From Fusobacterium nucleatum_L (GTDB lineage: Bacteria; Fusobacteriota; Fusobacteriia; Fusobacteriales; Fusobacteriaceae), in contig NZ_CP077172.1 of the NCBI RefSeq assembly GCF_050231725.1, positions 744,001 to 808,000 of the forward strand: a stretch of DNA of 64,000 nt, in the 5' to 3' direction. The notes below the pieces were generated by a model, which saw only the letters and a list, made by a program, of their open reading frames with translations, was not told where the DNA came from and ran no database searches. Position numbers and translations under genes: made by a program. Shown here piece after piece: positions 17,458 to 25,633 of this stretch; positions within the stretch are counted from its first letter, which is position 1, and every line of letters starts with the position of its first letter.

Positions 17458-18957
17458 CTATTTATATAATTCTGAATTTACTATATAATAATCTCCACAA
17501 TAAGGTTTGTAGTCTTTTAATCTTTCAGATAAAGCTACATTCCATTCAGGATCAACTAAATATAATACAGGTAAATCTTTATAAATAACTTCTTGAATTT
17601 GTTTAGCTGTCTTTATAAGTTCATCACCAAAAGGAAGAGTTCCCATCTTATTTAATAATTCATCTACTTCTTTTGATGAATAAGACATCATATTTTTTGA
17701 ACCATCAGTTCTAAAAAATTGATTTAAGAAATATGTAGGTTCTCCTGTTGGTGCTGTATGTTGAGCATATAAAATTACATCAAATTCTTTTTTCTTAGCT
17801 TCCACATCTATATTATCTACAATTGATGTTTTTGCTTCAATACCCATCTTCTTTAATTGTGATAACATAACTTGCATTATTATCTTTAAATCAGGTCTAC
17901 TATTGTATGTAAGTAAATTTATAGATAAAATTTTTCCATCTTTTTCTCTTAAACCATCTTTATTTAATTTCCAACCATTTTCTTCTAAGATACTGTTAGC
18001 CTTTTCTAAATTATATTCAACCTTTACATCTCCTGCAAAAGGGAAATATTGTGCAAAAAGACCATTTGCTACTCTTCCACCTTTTAAAGCTTTAATATAA
18101 TCTTCTCTATCTAGTCCCAAACTTACAGCTTCTCTAACTGATTTGTCAGACATAATTCCAGCTTCTGTATTAAGAACACCAAAATATTGATATCCTGCAT
18201 CTATTGTTTCTACAATTTTACCTTCATCTTTTAATTCACCAGCTATTTCAGGAGTTATACCAAAAGCCATATCTAATTCTCCTGATTCATAAGCCAATTT
18301 CATAGAAGCCATATCACTTATAGCTTTTATTATTACTTCTCCTCTTTTTTCAGAATTTTCATAATATTGATTTGGTTCTAAAGTCAAAGAAACTTCAGGT
18401 TCTAAATTTTTTATTACATAAGGTCCTGTAAAAATATATCCATTATCACCCTTTTTGAATATTATATTTGTCCATTCTGTCAAAAGAGATTTTAAATTTT
18501 GTGTTTCTCTTTCAACTGTAACATTTACAGTATAATCATCTACTTTTTCAAACTTTACCTTTCCTGCTGTTGCATTAGATAGAGGATTTTCTTCCATAAC
18601 TGTATTCATTGCCCAAGCTAATGCTTCTGCATTAACCTCAGTTCCATCAGAAAATTTTACACCTTTTTTTAATTTTAATACCCAATTTAATTTATCTGTT
18701 CTTTCAACATCTTCTACATATCTTGAAACTAAGTTCCCATTTCTATCAACTGAAAATACTGTTTCACTTAGTCCATGTGTTGTTAAAGACCAAGGTGTCC
18801 CTCCAACTGTTGGCTCTATTGCTCCAACTACAAAAGTTTGCCCTATCACTATTGGCTTATCTTCTGTTACAACTTTTTCTTCTTTTTTTTCTCCACAAGC
18901 TACAAAAAATATAACTAATAACAATGAGCATAGCAAAAATCTTATTATTTTTTTCAT
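17458..18957 (-). CDS. Solute-binding lipoprotein of the Nik/Opp importer (SBP_bac_5 family)
   Basis: Extracytoplasmic receptor of the importer. The 499 residues begin with a lipoprotein signal, the lipid-modified cysteine being residue 21 (VACGEK). The mature protein has the family features: DKLNWVLKLKKGVKFSDGTEV, then PYVIKNLEPEVSLTLEPN and SDKSVREAVSLGLDREDY. It resembles NikA/CntA-like metal or metallophore receptors more than peptide-binding OppA, but this is judged by eye. A promoter lies just upstream, and a palindrome separates it from the permease genes. Confidence 0.85.
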   Translation of the reverse strand: MKKIIRFLLCSLLLVIFFVACGEKKEEKVVTEDKPIVIGQTFVVGAIEPTVGGTPWSLTTHGLSETVFSVDRNGNLVSRYVEDVERTDKLNWVLKLKKGVKFSDGTEVNAEALAWAMNTVMEENPLSNATAGKVKFEKVDDYTVNVTVERETQNLKSLLTEWTNIIFKKGDNGYIFTGPYVIKNLEPEVSLTLEPNQYYENSEKRGEVIIKAISDMASMKLAYESGELDMAFGITPEIAGELKDEGKIVETIDAGYQYFGVLNTEAGIMSDKSVREAVSLGLDREDYIKALKGGRVANGLFAQYFPFAGDVKVEYNLEKANSILEENGWKLNKDGLREKDGKILSINLLTYNSRPDLKIIMQVMLSQLKKMGIEAKTSIVDNIDVEAKKKEFDVILYAQHTAPTGEPTYFLNQFFRTDGSKNMMSYSSKEVDELLNKMGTLPFGDELIKTAKQIQEVIYKDLPVLYLVDPEWNVALSERLKDYKPYCGDYYIVNSELYK

Positions 18958-19000
18958 ATTTCCTCCCTATAAAAAGTTTGTTTTATAAATCTCTAAACTT

Positions 19001-19028
19001 AGTATAACACTTTTGATAGAAAATACAA
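19001..19028 (-). promoter_or_regulatory. Promoter of the importer operon
   Basis: On the minus strand TTGTAT (19023-19028) and TATACT (19001-19006) are 16 nt apart. A GGGAGG ribosome site and the binding-protein start codon follow. No operator repeat is evident in the 90-nt region. Confidence 0.6.
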
Positions 19029-19051
19029 AATAATTAATATGCTAAACTTTT

Positions 19052-20389
19052 TTAAAAATTTTTTCTTTTATAGATTATATATATAATATACATAATAGCA
19101 GTTATTATCCAAGAAACAATAAAACCATATAGTACCATAAAAAATGTTGGATTTAAAGGCACTATAAAAAATATCCACAAAACTCTGCAAATACAAATTC
19201 CAAAGATATTTATTATCATAGGATTAAAAGTATCTCCTATTCCTCTTATAGCACCAGATAAAATATCTCCAATAACATATACAAAATATAAAGGAGCTAT
19301 TAGATGTATAACTTGTGAAGTCAAATCAACTATATTTTTATCGTCTATTAAAAAGTGTGCCAAAGGCTTATTATAGAGATAAAGTATGGAACTAATTACA
19401 AAAATTACTACCATAGACATAAATAAAGCTACTTTTATCCCATCTCTTGCCCTCTGATGTTTTTTGGCTCCATAATTTTGTGCAACAAATGTTGAAATTG
19501 CAATAGAAAAAGCATCTGAAACTGTCCATATCAAAAAATCTAATTTCCCTGATATCGCCCAAGCTGCAATACTATTTACACCAAAAGTATTTATACTACT
19601 TTGTATTATTGTATTAGATATTGGATAAAGAACTGATTGAACTCCAATAGGTAACCCCAATCTAAAAATTTCTTTTATATATTTTTTATAAAAATGAATT
19701 TTATTTATATATATTTTACAATCTAATTTTGTTCTAAGTAATATTATAAAAATCAAAATAGCACTTACTATCTGTGATATTAAGGTTGCCATTCCAACTC
19801 CAATAACTCCTAAATTAAATACTATAACTAAAATTAAATCTAAAATTATATTTAAAATATTAGATACAATTAAAATATAGAATGGTGTTTTTGAATCTCC
19901 TAAGGCTCTTAAAATTCCAGAACCTATGTTATACGTCATAGAAGCTACTATCCCGCTAAAACAAATAATAGTGTAAATTTGTGCTTGATAAAGTATTTCT
20001 TCTGGTACTTTAATTAGTTTAATAAAAAATGGTGAGGATATACAACTTATTATAGATAATAATAACCCTCCAAGCATTGCAAATAGTATTGCAGTATGAC
20101 TAGCTTTTGATACTTCATCTTTTTTATTAGCTCCAAAATACTGTGAAATAATTATTGTTGCTCCTGATGAAAGACCAACAAAAAAACTAACTGGTAGTCT
20201 ATGAAAATTAAGCACAGATTCTATTGCAGCTAATGCTTCTTTTCCAGCAAATCTTCCAACTATTATTGCATCTATTGTACTGTAAAGTGATTGAAATAGT
20301 GTTCCTAAAAATATAGGTAGCACAAAATTTAACATCACTTTCCATATCTTTCCTTCTGTTAAATTCAAATTTTTTGCATATTCTTTCAT
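19052..20389 (-). CDS. MATE family efflux transporter
   Basis: Inner-membrane multidrug or toxic-compound exporter driven by sodium or protons. The roughly 445-residue protein has about twelve spans in two similar halves; both show the MATE pattern (LPIFLGTLFQSLYSTIDAIIVGR in the first, LGLPIGVQSVLYPISN in the second). I start at the ATG with AAGGG 10 nt upstream rather than at the TTG three codons earlier. Single gene; substrate unknown. Confidence 0.88.
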   Translation of the reverse strand: MKEYAKNLNLTEGKIWKVMLNFVLPIFLGTLFQSLYSTIDAIIVGRFAGKEALAAIESVLNFHRLPVSFFVGLSSGATIIISQYFGANKKDEVSKASHTAILFAMLGGLLLSIISCISSPFFIKLIKVPEEILYQAQIYTIICFSGIVASMTYNIGSGILRALGDSKTPFYILIVSNILNIILDLILVIVFNLGVIGVGMATLISQIVSAILIFIILLRTKLDCKIYINKIHFYKKYIKEIFRLGLPIGVQSVLYPISNTIIQSSINTFGVNSIAAWAISGKLDFLIWTVSDAFSIAISTFVAQNYGAKKHQRARDGIKVALFMSMVVIFVISSILYLYNKPLAHFLIDDKNIVDLTSQVIHLIAPLYFVYVIGDILSGAIRGIGDTFNPMIINIFGICICRVLWIFFIVPLNPTFFMVLYGFIVSWIITAIMYIIYIIYKRKNF

Positions 20390-20544
20390 ACTAACCAATC
20401 CCTTAGTTTAAACTAAAATCTATTAAATATTTTTTGTTAAATTATATAATATTTATACTTTTACTGTCAAATTATTTTCTTAATTTTGATATATTTTATG
20501 GATTACTACCATAATATTAGAAATATTGGAAAGCAAAATTTTAA

Positions 20545-20573
20545 TTGACACTTTCATTAAAAAAGTTTATAAT
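20545..20573 (+). promoter_or_regulatory. Consensus sigma-70 type promoter of the DUF438 gene
   Basis: TTGACA (20545-20550) and TATAAT (20568-20573) are perfect consensus boxes at 17-nt spacing. The gene starts about 30 nt beyond the expected transcription start, after an AAGGAAG ribosome site. Confidence 0.85.
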
Positions 20574-20610
20574 TTTAGTAAACAATTAATTTGAAAGGAA
20601 GTACTTAATT

Positions 20611-22179
20611 ATGGAAATAATGTCAAGTCATTTACCAAAATTAGATGAAGAAAAATTAAAATTTGTTATTGAATTAAAAGAAAAATATAATGCAGGAAAA
20701 ATAAGTTTAGCTGATGCCAGAAAACAATTAAAAGAAAGAGTTAAGACTTTAAAACCTTATGAAATTGCCTATGCTGAACAAAAACTTACACCTTTTGTTG
20801 AAGATGAATGTATAAAAGAAAATATTCAAAATATGATGCTTTTATTTGATGAAGTTATGGATACAAGTAGACCTACTGAACTTCCAGCTGACCATCCAAT
20901 TATGTGTTATTTTAGAGAAAATGAAGATATGAGAGAATTATTAAAAGAAGTTGAAAATTTAATTCAATTCCCTGTTATCAAAAATCAATGGTATGAGCTA
21001 TATGATAAACTTGATTTATGGTGGAAATTACATTTACCTAGAAAACAAAATCAACTTTATTCTCTTTTAGAAAAGAAAGGTTTCACAAGACCTACAACTA
21101 CAATGTGGGTACTAGATGACTTTGTTAGAGATGAATTAAAAGAAAATAGAAAAATGCTTGATGATGATAATGTAGAAGAATTTATTGCTTCTCAAACAAG
21201 TGTTGCTGCTGATATAATTGATTTAATTCAAAAAGAAGAAACTGTACTATATCCTACATCTCTTGCTATGATTACTCCTGAAGAATTTGAAGATATGAAA
21301 TCTGGAGATAGAGAAATTGGATTTACTTTTGGTAATCTTGAAACTGCAAGTAGCCCTAAAAAAGTAGCTCAAGAAAATTCTAATATCAATGGACAAGGGA
21401 ATTTAGCTAAAGACTTAGCACAATTATTAGGTAAATATGGATTTAATTCTGGAGATAATCAATCTTCAGAATTAGATGTAGCTATGGGTAAAATGACATT
21501 AGAACAAATCAATTTAGTATTTAAACATCTACCAGTTGATATAACTTATGTTGATGAAAATGAAATAGTGAAATTCTATTCTGATACTGCCCATAGAATT
21601 TTCCCTCGTAGTAAAAATGTTATAGGAAGAGATGTTAAAAACTGTCATCCTCCAAAAAGTGTACATATAGTTGAAGAAATTATTGAAAAATTTAGAAGTG
21701 GAGAACAAGACTTTGCTGAGTTTTGGATAAATAAACCAGGTCTATTTATTTATATTTCTTATTCTGCTGTAAAAGATGAAAATGGTAAATTTAGAGGTAT
21801 TTTAGAAATGATGCAAGATTGTACAAAGATTCGTTCTCTTGAAGGTTCTCAAACTCTTCTAAACTGGGAAAGTGCTAATTTAGCTAATAAGACTGTTAAA
21901 GAAAAAGAAGTTAATAAAGAAGAAGTTCAAGCAGAAGAAAATAATGTTAAGATTGAGTTAGATAAAATTGATGGAAATACTTATTTAAAAGATTTAATTA
22001 AAGTTTATCCAAAATTAAAAGAAGATATGATAAAAATATCTGAAAAGTTTAAACTTTTACAAACTCCATTGTTAGCTGTTATGTTACCTACTGTTACTCT
22101 TAAGAAAGCAAGTGAAAGAGGAGAAGTTGAATTAAACACTTTAATTGAAAAAATTAAGGAAATTATAAAAACATATTAA
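20611..22179 (+). CDS. DUF438/PAS-domain protein, probable sensor
   Basis: A 522-residue soluble protein with an N-terminal DUF438-type helical domain (about residues 8-90), a hemerythrin-like segment (ADHPIMCYFRENEDMRELL and WWKLHLPRKQNQLYSLL, possible iron-ligand histidines), a PAS domain at about 300-410 (VDITYVDENEIVKFYSD, RDVKNCHPPKSVHIV) and a DUF1858-like tail from about 455. Such proteins are thought to sense redox, oxygen or nitric oxide, but no output domain is present and the role is unknown. It is the only intact plus-strand gene in the window and has a consensus promoter. Confidence 0.8.
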   Translation: MEIMSSHLPKLDEEKLKFVIELKEKYNAGKISLADARKQLKERVKTLKPYEIAYAEQKLTPFVEDECIKENIQNMMLLFDEVMDTSRPTELPADHPIMCYFRENEDMRELLKEVENLIQFPVIKNQWYELYDKLDLWWKLHLPRKQNQLYSLLEKKGFTRPTTTMWVLDDFVRDELKENRKMLDDDNVEEFIASQTSVAADIIDLIQKEETVLYPTSLAMITPEEFEDMKSGDREIGFTFGNLETASSPKKVAQENSNINGQGNLAKDLAQLLGKYGFNSGDNQSSELDVAMGKMTLEQINLVFKHLPVDITYVDENEIVKFYSDTAHRIFPRSKNVIGRDVKNCHPPKSVHIVEEIIEKFRSGEQDFAEFWINKPGLFIYISYSAVKDENGKFRGILEMMQDCTKIRSLEGSQTLLNWESANLANKTVKEKEVNKEEVQAEENNVKIELDKIDGNTYLKDLIKVYPKLKEDMIKISEKFKLLQTPLLAVMLPTVTLKKASERGEVELNTLIEKIKEIIKTY

Positions 22180-22186
22180 AACAGAT

Positions 22187-22223
22187 AAAAAAAAGTCAGG
22201 AATTTTTAGTCCTGACTTTTTTC
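22187..22223. terminator. Bidirectional terminator
   Basis: AGTCAGGA and TCCTGACT form an 8-bp stem around ATTTTTAG, with an A run on one side and a T run on the other. It serves both the plus-strand DUF438 gene and the converging minus-strand M48 protease gene. Confidence 0.92.
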
Positions 22224-22228
22224 TTCTC

Positions 22229-23032
22229 TTATTTCTTATAGTATTTCATAGCTTCTGGTAAGAATCTTCTTAATTCTTCAATTCTATTTTGGCTAGATGG
22301 GTGTGTTGATAAAATTTCAGCATTTTGTTTACCTTCCAATTTCATCATTCTTTCTTGTACTTTTATACCTTCTTCTGGATTATAACCTGCCATAGCCATA
22401 AATATCATTCCATATTTGTCGGCTTCATATTCTTGAGTTCTACTAAACTTTAAAAGTCCTAAAGAAAGACCTTGTTGGGCTAGTTCATCACTAACAACAC
22501 TTCCTCCAACCATTCCTTCTATTGCTTTTTTACCTAACATTATAAAGCCTGCTAAATTTTGTCCACTTGCACTTTCTGCATGGTGTCCACCAATAACATG
22601 GCCTATTTCATGCCCCATTACAAAAGCTATTGCTCCATCTGTTTGTAATACTGGTAATATTCCAGAATAAAAAGCTATTTTTCCACCTGGTAATGCAAAA
22701 GCGTTAATATCTTTAGTATTAATTAAATTAAATTCCCATTGCAGATATTTTAATTTATCTGACATTCCATTTTCTTTTAAATATTTTTCAACTGCTGACG
22801 AAACTCTCTTTCCAATTTGTGCAACTCTTTTTCCTTGTGCAGTATTATTAGCTAATAGATTATTGGCTTTAAGTTGTGCTATCATTTCATTGTATTGAGC
22901 AACTGATGATCGAACAACAGCCTCATCACTTACAAATTTTATTTGCTTTCTACCTGTTAAAGGTGCTGTTGCACAAGATATAAAAACCAAAGATACAAAT
23001 AACATTAAAATTATATTTTTTATTTTTTTCAT
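22229..23032 (-). CDS. M48 family metalloprotease, lipoprotein
   Basis: Zinc protease of the LoiP/BepA-like group, probably acting on misfolded envelope proteins. The roughly 267-residue protein has a lipoprotein signal ending FISC, then the catalytic HEIGH motif (about residues 141-145) and the third zinc ligand in EYEADKYG. Unlike BepA it has no TPR extension, so it matches the short LoiP type. Start chosen at the ATG with AAGGAG 5 nt upstream; a GTG two codons earlier is less likely. Repeat copy B lies about 20 nt upstream, probably inside the mRNA leader. Confidence 0.88.
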   Translation of the reverse strand: MKKIKNIILMLFVSLVFISCATAPLTGRKQIKFVSDEAVVRSSVAQYNEMIAQLKANNLLANNTAQGKRVAQIGKRVSSAVEKYLKENGMSDKLKYLQWEFNLINTKDINAFALPGGKIAFYSGILPVLQTDGAIAFVMGHEIGHVIGGHHAESASGQNLAGFIMLGKKAIEGMVGGSVVSDELAQQGLSLGLLKFSRTQEYEADKYGMIFMAMAGYNPEEGIKVQERMMKLEGKQNAEILSTHPSSQNRIEELRRFLPEAMKYYKK

Positions 23033-23051
23033 ATCCACTCCTTATCTATAT

Positions 23052-23124
23052 GATTACTTGCCAGCCTCTAATGTTTCTCGAGCTCCAAAATGCTCTTTCA
23101 ACATTAGAGGACATCACAGTAATC
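23052..23124. repeat. Palindromic repeat, copy B
   Basis: A 73-nt hairpin with GATTACT/AGTAATC outer arms and an inner CCTCTAATGTT/AACATTAGAGG stem. Read on the minus strand its tip AGAGCATTTTGGAGCTC is identical over 17 nt to copy A, while both stems have different but still complementary sequence. Conserved unpaired flanks include a CTGNCAAGTA segment. It sits between rpsR and the M48 protease gene. Confidence 0.8.
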
Positions 23125-23170
23125 TTATTTAAATTTATTAAATTTAATTTTTATATTCTTTTATAAAAAT

Positions 23171-23194
23171 AAGGGAGTTGAAAAACAACCCCCC
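23171..23194 (-). terminator. Terminator of the rpsF-rpsR operon
   Basis: On the minus strand GGGGGGTTG and CAACTCCC pair around TTTTT, followed by TTATTTTTAT. It lies about 20 nt after the rpsR stop codon. Confidence 0.85.
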
Positions 23195-23212
23195 TGAATT
23201 TTATATAAAAAC

Positions 23213-23431
23213 TTATTTTTCTATTCTTGTATATGGTATAAGAGCTATGTTTCTTGCTCTTTTAATTGCTTTTGCTATTTTTCTTTGTAATTTAGCATTA
23301 GCTCCAGTTAATCTTGAAGGATTGATTTTTCCTTTATCTGATACAAATCTTTTTAAAAGTTCAACATTCTTATAATCAATTTCTTCAGCTTTAACTCTTA
23401 ATTTAGCTCTTCTTCTTCTGAATTCTGCCAT
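23213..23431 (-). CDS. rpsR: 30S ribosomal protein S18
   Basis: S18 forms a dimer with S6 on the platform of the small subunit. The 72-residue product has the conserved IDYKNVELLKRFVSDKGKI and a basic N-terminus rich in arginine. It follows rpsF directly, with 45 nt between and an AGGAGG ribosome site; the ssb gene found between them in many bacteria is absent. Confidence 0.96.
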   Translation of the reverse strand: MAEFRRRRAKLRVKAEEIDYKNVELLKRFVSDKGKINPSRLTGANAKLQRKIAKAIKRARNIALIPYTRIEK

Positions 23432-23476
23432 TGAATTTACCTCCTTTTTGAGAACTAACGATTTTTTCTACTAAAA

Positions 23477-23761
23477 TTAGTCTTGTTTAACAACTATGTA
23501 TCTCATTACAGATTCCATAATATTTAACTTAGCTTCTACTTCTGCTAATTTTGTTCCGTCAATCTCAAAAGTAGTTAGTACATAAAAACCAGATTTTTTC
23601 TTATCTATTGGATAAGCAAGTTTTCTTTCTCCCCATTTTTCTGTTTTAGCTATTGTAGCTCCATTTGAAGTTAATAAAGCATTTACTTGGTTTATTAATT
23701 CTTCTCTTCCTTCTTCTAAAACAGTAGGATTGATGATGTACATGATTTCATATTTTCTCAT
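23477..23761 (-). CDS. rpsF: 30S ribosomal protein S6
   Basis: S6 binds S18 and the central domain of 16S rRNA. The 94-residue product begins MRKYEIMYIINPTV, the usual S6 start, preceded by GGAGG at 9 nt. An in-frame upstream extension of 11 codons lies over the leader and is not likely used. Contains EKWGERKLAYPIDKKKSGFYV, the family core. Confidence 0.95.
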   Translation of the reverse strand: MRKYEIMYIINPTVLEEGREELINQVNALLTSNGATIAKTEKWGERKLAYPIDKKKSGFYVLTTFEIDGTKLAEVEAKLNIMESVMRYIVVKQD

Positions 23762-23788
23762 AGCATTAACCTCCTCCCTTTGGTTTTT

Positions 23789-23852
23789 GCCCAAAACACA
23801 TTGATTTTGAGCAGGGCTTTATAAGTATATCACACAAAAACTTTTTTTGCAA
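23789..23852 (-). promoter_or_regulatory. rpsF: Promoter and short hairpin leader of rpsF
   Basis: TTGCAA (23847-23852) and TATACT (23824-23829) are 17 nt apart on the minus strand. The leader folds into an 8-bp hairpin (GCCCAAAA at 23789-23796 with TTTTGAGC at 23805-23812). GCCC can alternatively pair with GGGC at 23814-23817 near the transcript 5' end. S6:S18 autoregulatory leaders are known in several phyla; I cannot confirm the known consensus here. Confidence 0.5.
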
Positions 23853-23859
23853 ATATAAA

Positions 23860-25563
23860 TTAATATATTTTCATTAATTCTTTTATTTTAGCAATAACTT
23901 CATTTTGAGAAACTTCAAGAGTTTCACCTGTTCTTCTGATTTTCAATTCAACTATTCCTTCATCAGCTCTTTTTCCAACAACAACTTTAAATGGAAAACC
24001 AATTAAGTCAGCATCTTTAAATTTGAAACCAGGTTTTTCATCTCTATCATCTAACATTGAATCAATTTTTTCTTCTTCTAGTTCACTATAAATTTTTTCA
24101 GCTAATTTCACTTGTACTTCATTTTTTATATTCGCTGGAATTACATCAACAGTATAAGGTGCTATTGATACTGGCCAAATAATTCCATTTTCATCATTAT
24201 TTTGTTCTATTGCAGCTGCCATAGTTCTTGTAACTCCTATACCATAGCAACCCATTAACATATATTGAGTTTTACCATTTTCATCGAGATAGGTAGCATT
24301 CATAGCCTTAGAATATTTATCTCCAAGTTTAAATATTTGTCCACATTCAATTCCTCTTGCTGAATGTAATTTACCTCCAGTTATACAGTTTTCTCCAACC
24401 TTAGCTGTTCTTATATCTGCCACTATATCAGCAGTATAATCTCTACCATAGTTTACATTTTTATAGTGATAATCTTTTTGATGAGAACCAACTATATGAT
24501 TTGAAATTTCTGGTACAGATAAATCTGCTACAATTCTAATTTTAGTAGGTAATTTATATGGTCCTATATAACCTTTTTTCAAACCTAATTTTTCTATTTC
24601 TTCATCAGTAGCCATTTCAACTTCCACTGCATTTAAAATATTTTTTAATTTAACTTCATTAACTTCAAAATTTCCTCTTATTAAAACCATATATATTTCA
24701 TCAGTTCCCATATCTTTATAAGTCAATGCTTTTACAGTTCTTTCCAATGGAACATTTAGATATTTAGCTAGACTTTCTATTGTTGGGCAATCTGGTGTAT
24801 GAGCAAGTTCAACTTCCTTTAATTCTTCCTTTGGTGGATTGATAAGTTCACTTACAGCCTTTTCAATATTAGCTGCATATTCTGAACCATCAGAATAAAT
24901 AATTTCATCTTCTCCCGATTCAGCTAATACTTGAAATTCTTGTGAACCACTTCCACCTATATTTCCAGAGTCTGCATCAACTGGTCTAAATTTTAAACCA
25001 CATCTTGTAAAAATTCTTGTGTAAGCATCTCTCATGTTTAAAAATTCTTCATCTAATGATTCTTGAGAAGTGTGGAAAGAATAAGCATCTTTCATAGTAA
25101 ATTCTCTACCTCTCATAAGTCCAAATCTTGGTCTTCTTTCATCTCTAAACTTTGTTTGAATATGATATAAATTAATAGGAAGTGACTTATATGAAGAAAT
25201 GTCACTTCTAACAATTGCTGTTATCATTTCTTCTTGTGTTGGAGATAGAACGAAATCTCTTTCATGTCTGTCTTGTAATCTTAGCATTTCTGCTCCCATA
25301 ACATCCCATCTTCCACTTTCTTGCCAAAGTTCTGCTGGTTGCACAACTGGCATTAAAAGTTCCAACGCCCCTGCTCTATCCATTTCTTCACGAACAATAT
25401 TTTCTATTTTTTTAATAGTTCTATATCCTAATGGTAAATAAGCATAAATACCACTTGCTAATTTTTTTATCATACCTGCTCTTAGCATTAATTTATGACT
25501 TGCAATTTCTGCTTCTTTTGGTGTTTCTTTTAAAGTCTTTATATATGCTTTACTAAATCTCAT
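23860..25563 (-). CDS. proS: Prolyl-tRNA synthetase, bacterial type
   Basis: Class II synthetase charging tRNA-Pro. The 567 residues show motif 1 (around GYRTIKKIENIVREEMDRAGALE), motif 2 (FRDERRPRFGLMRGREFTMKD), the editing domain between about residues 220 and 400, motif 3 (MGCYGIGVTR) and the C-terminal anticodon-binding domain (IAPYTVDVIP onward). Start set at the ATG preceded by GGAGG; a TTG four codons earlier overlaps that site. Single gene after a 58-nt gap from recG's stop. Confidence 0.96.
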   Translation of the reverse strand: MRFSKAYIKTLKETPKEAEIASHKLMLRAGMIKKLASGIYAYLPLGYRTIKKIENIVREEMDRAGALELLMPVVQPAELWQESGRWDVMGAEMLRLQDRHERDFVLSPTQEEMITAIVRSDISSYKSLPINLYHIQTKFRDERRPRFGLMRGREFTMKDAYSFHTSQESLDEEFLNMRDAYTRIFTRCGLKFRPVDADSGNIGGSGSQEFQVLAESGEDEIIYSDGSEYAANIEKAVSELINPPKEELKEVELAHTPDCPTIESLAKYLNVPLERTVKALTYKDMGTDEIYMVLIRGNFEVNEVKLKNILNAVEVEMATDEEIEKLGLKKGYIGPYKLPTKIRIVADLSVPEISNHIVGSHQKDYHYKNVNYGRDYTADIVADIRTAKVGENCITGGKLHSARGIECGQIFKLGDKYSKAMNATYLDENGKTQYMLMGCYGIGVTRTMAAAIEQNNDENGIIWPVSIAPYTVDVIPANIKNEVQVKLAEKIYSELEEEKIDSMLDDRDEKPGFKFKDADLIGFPFKVVVGKRADEGIVELKIRRTGETLEVSQNEVIAKIKELMKIY

Positions 25564-25633
25564 TTTTTCCTCCAATTAATTTTAAAATTCACCTAATAAT
25601 TTTAACATATTTATATAACTTTGTCTTTATTTT

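Noticed and set aside
14005..18957. Naming the importer nikABCDE outright
   Set aside because: Subunit sizes and motifs fit the Nik group, but metal, metallophore and peptide importers share them, and no specificity-determining residues could be confirmed.
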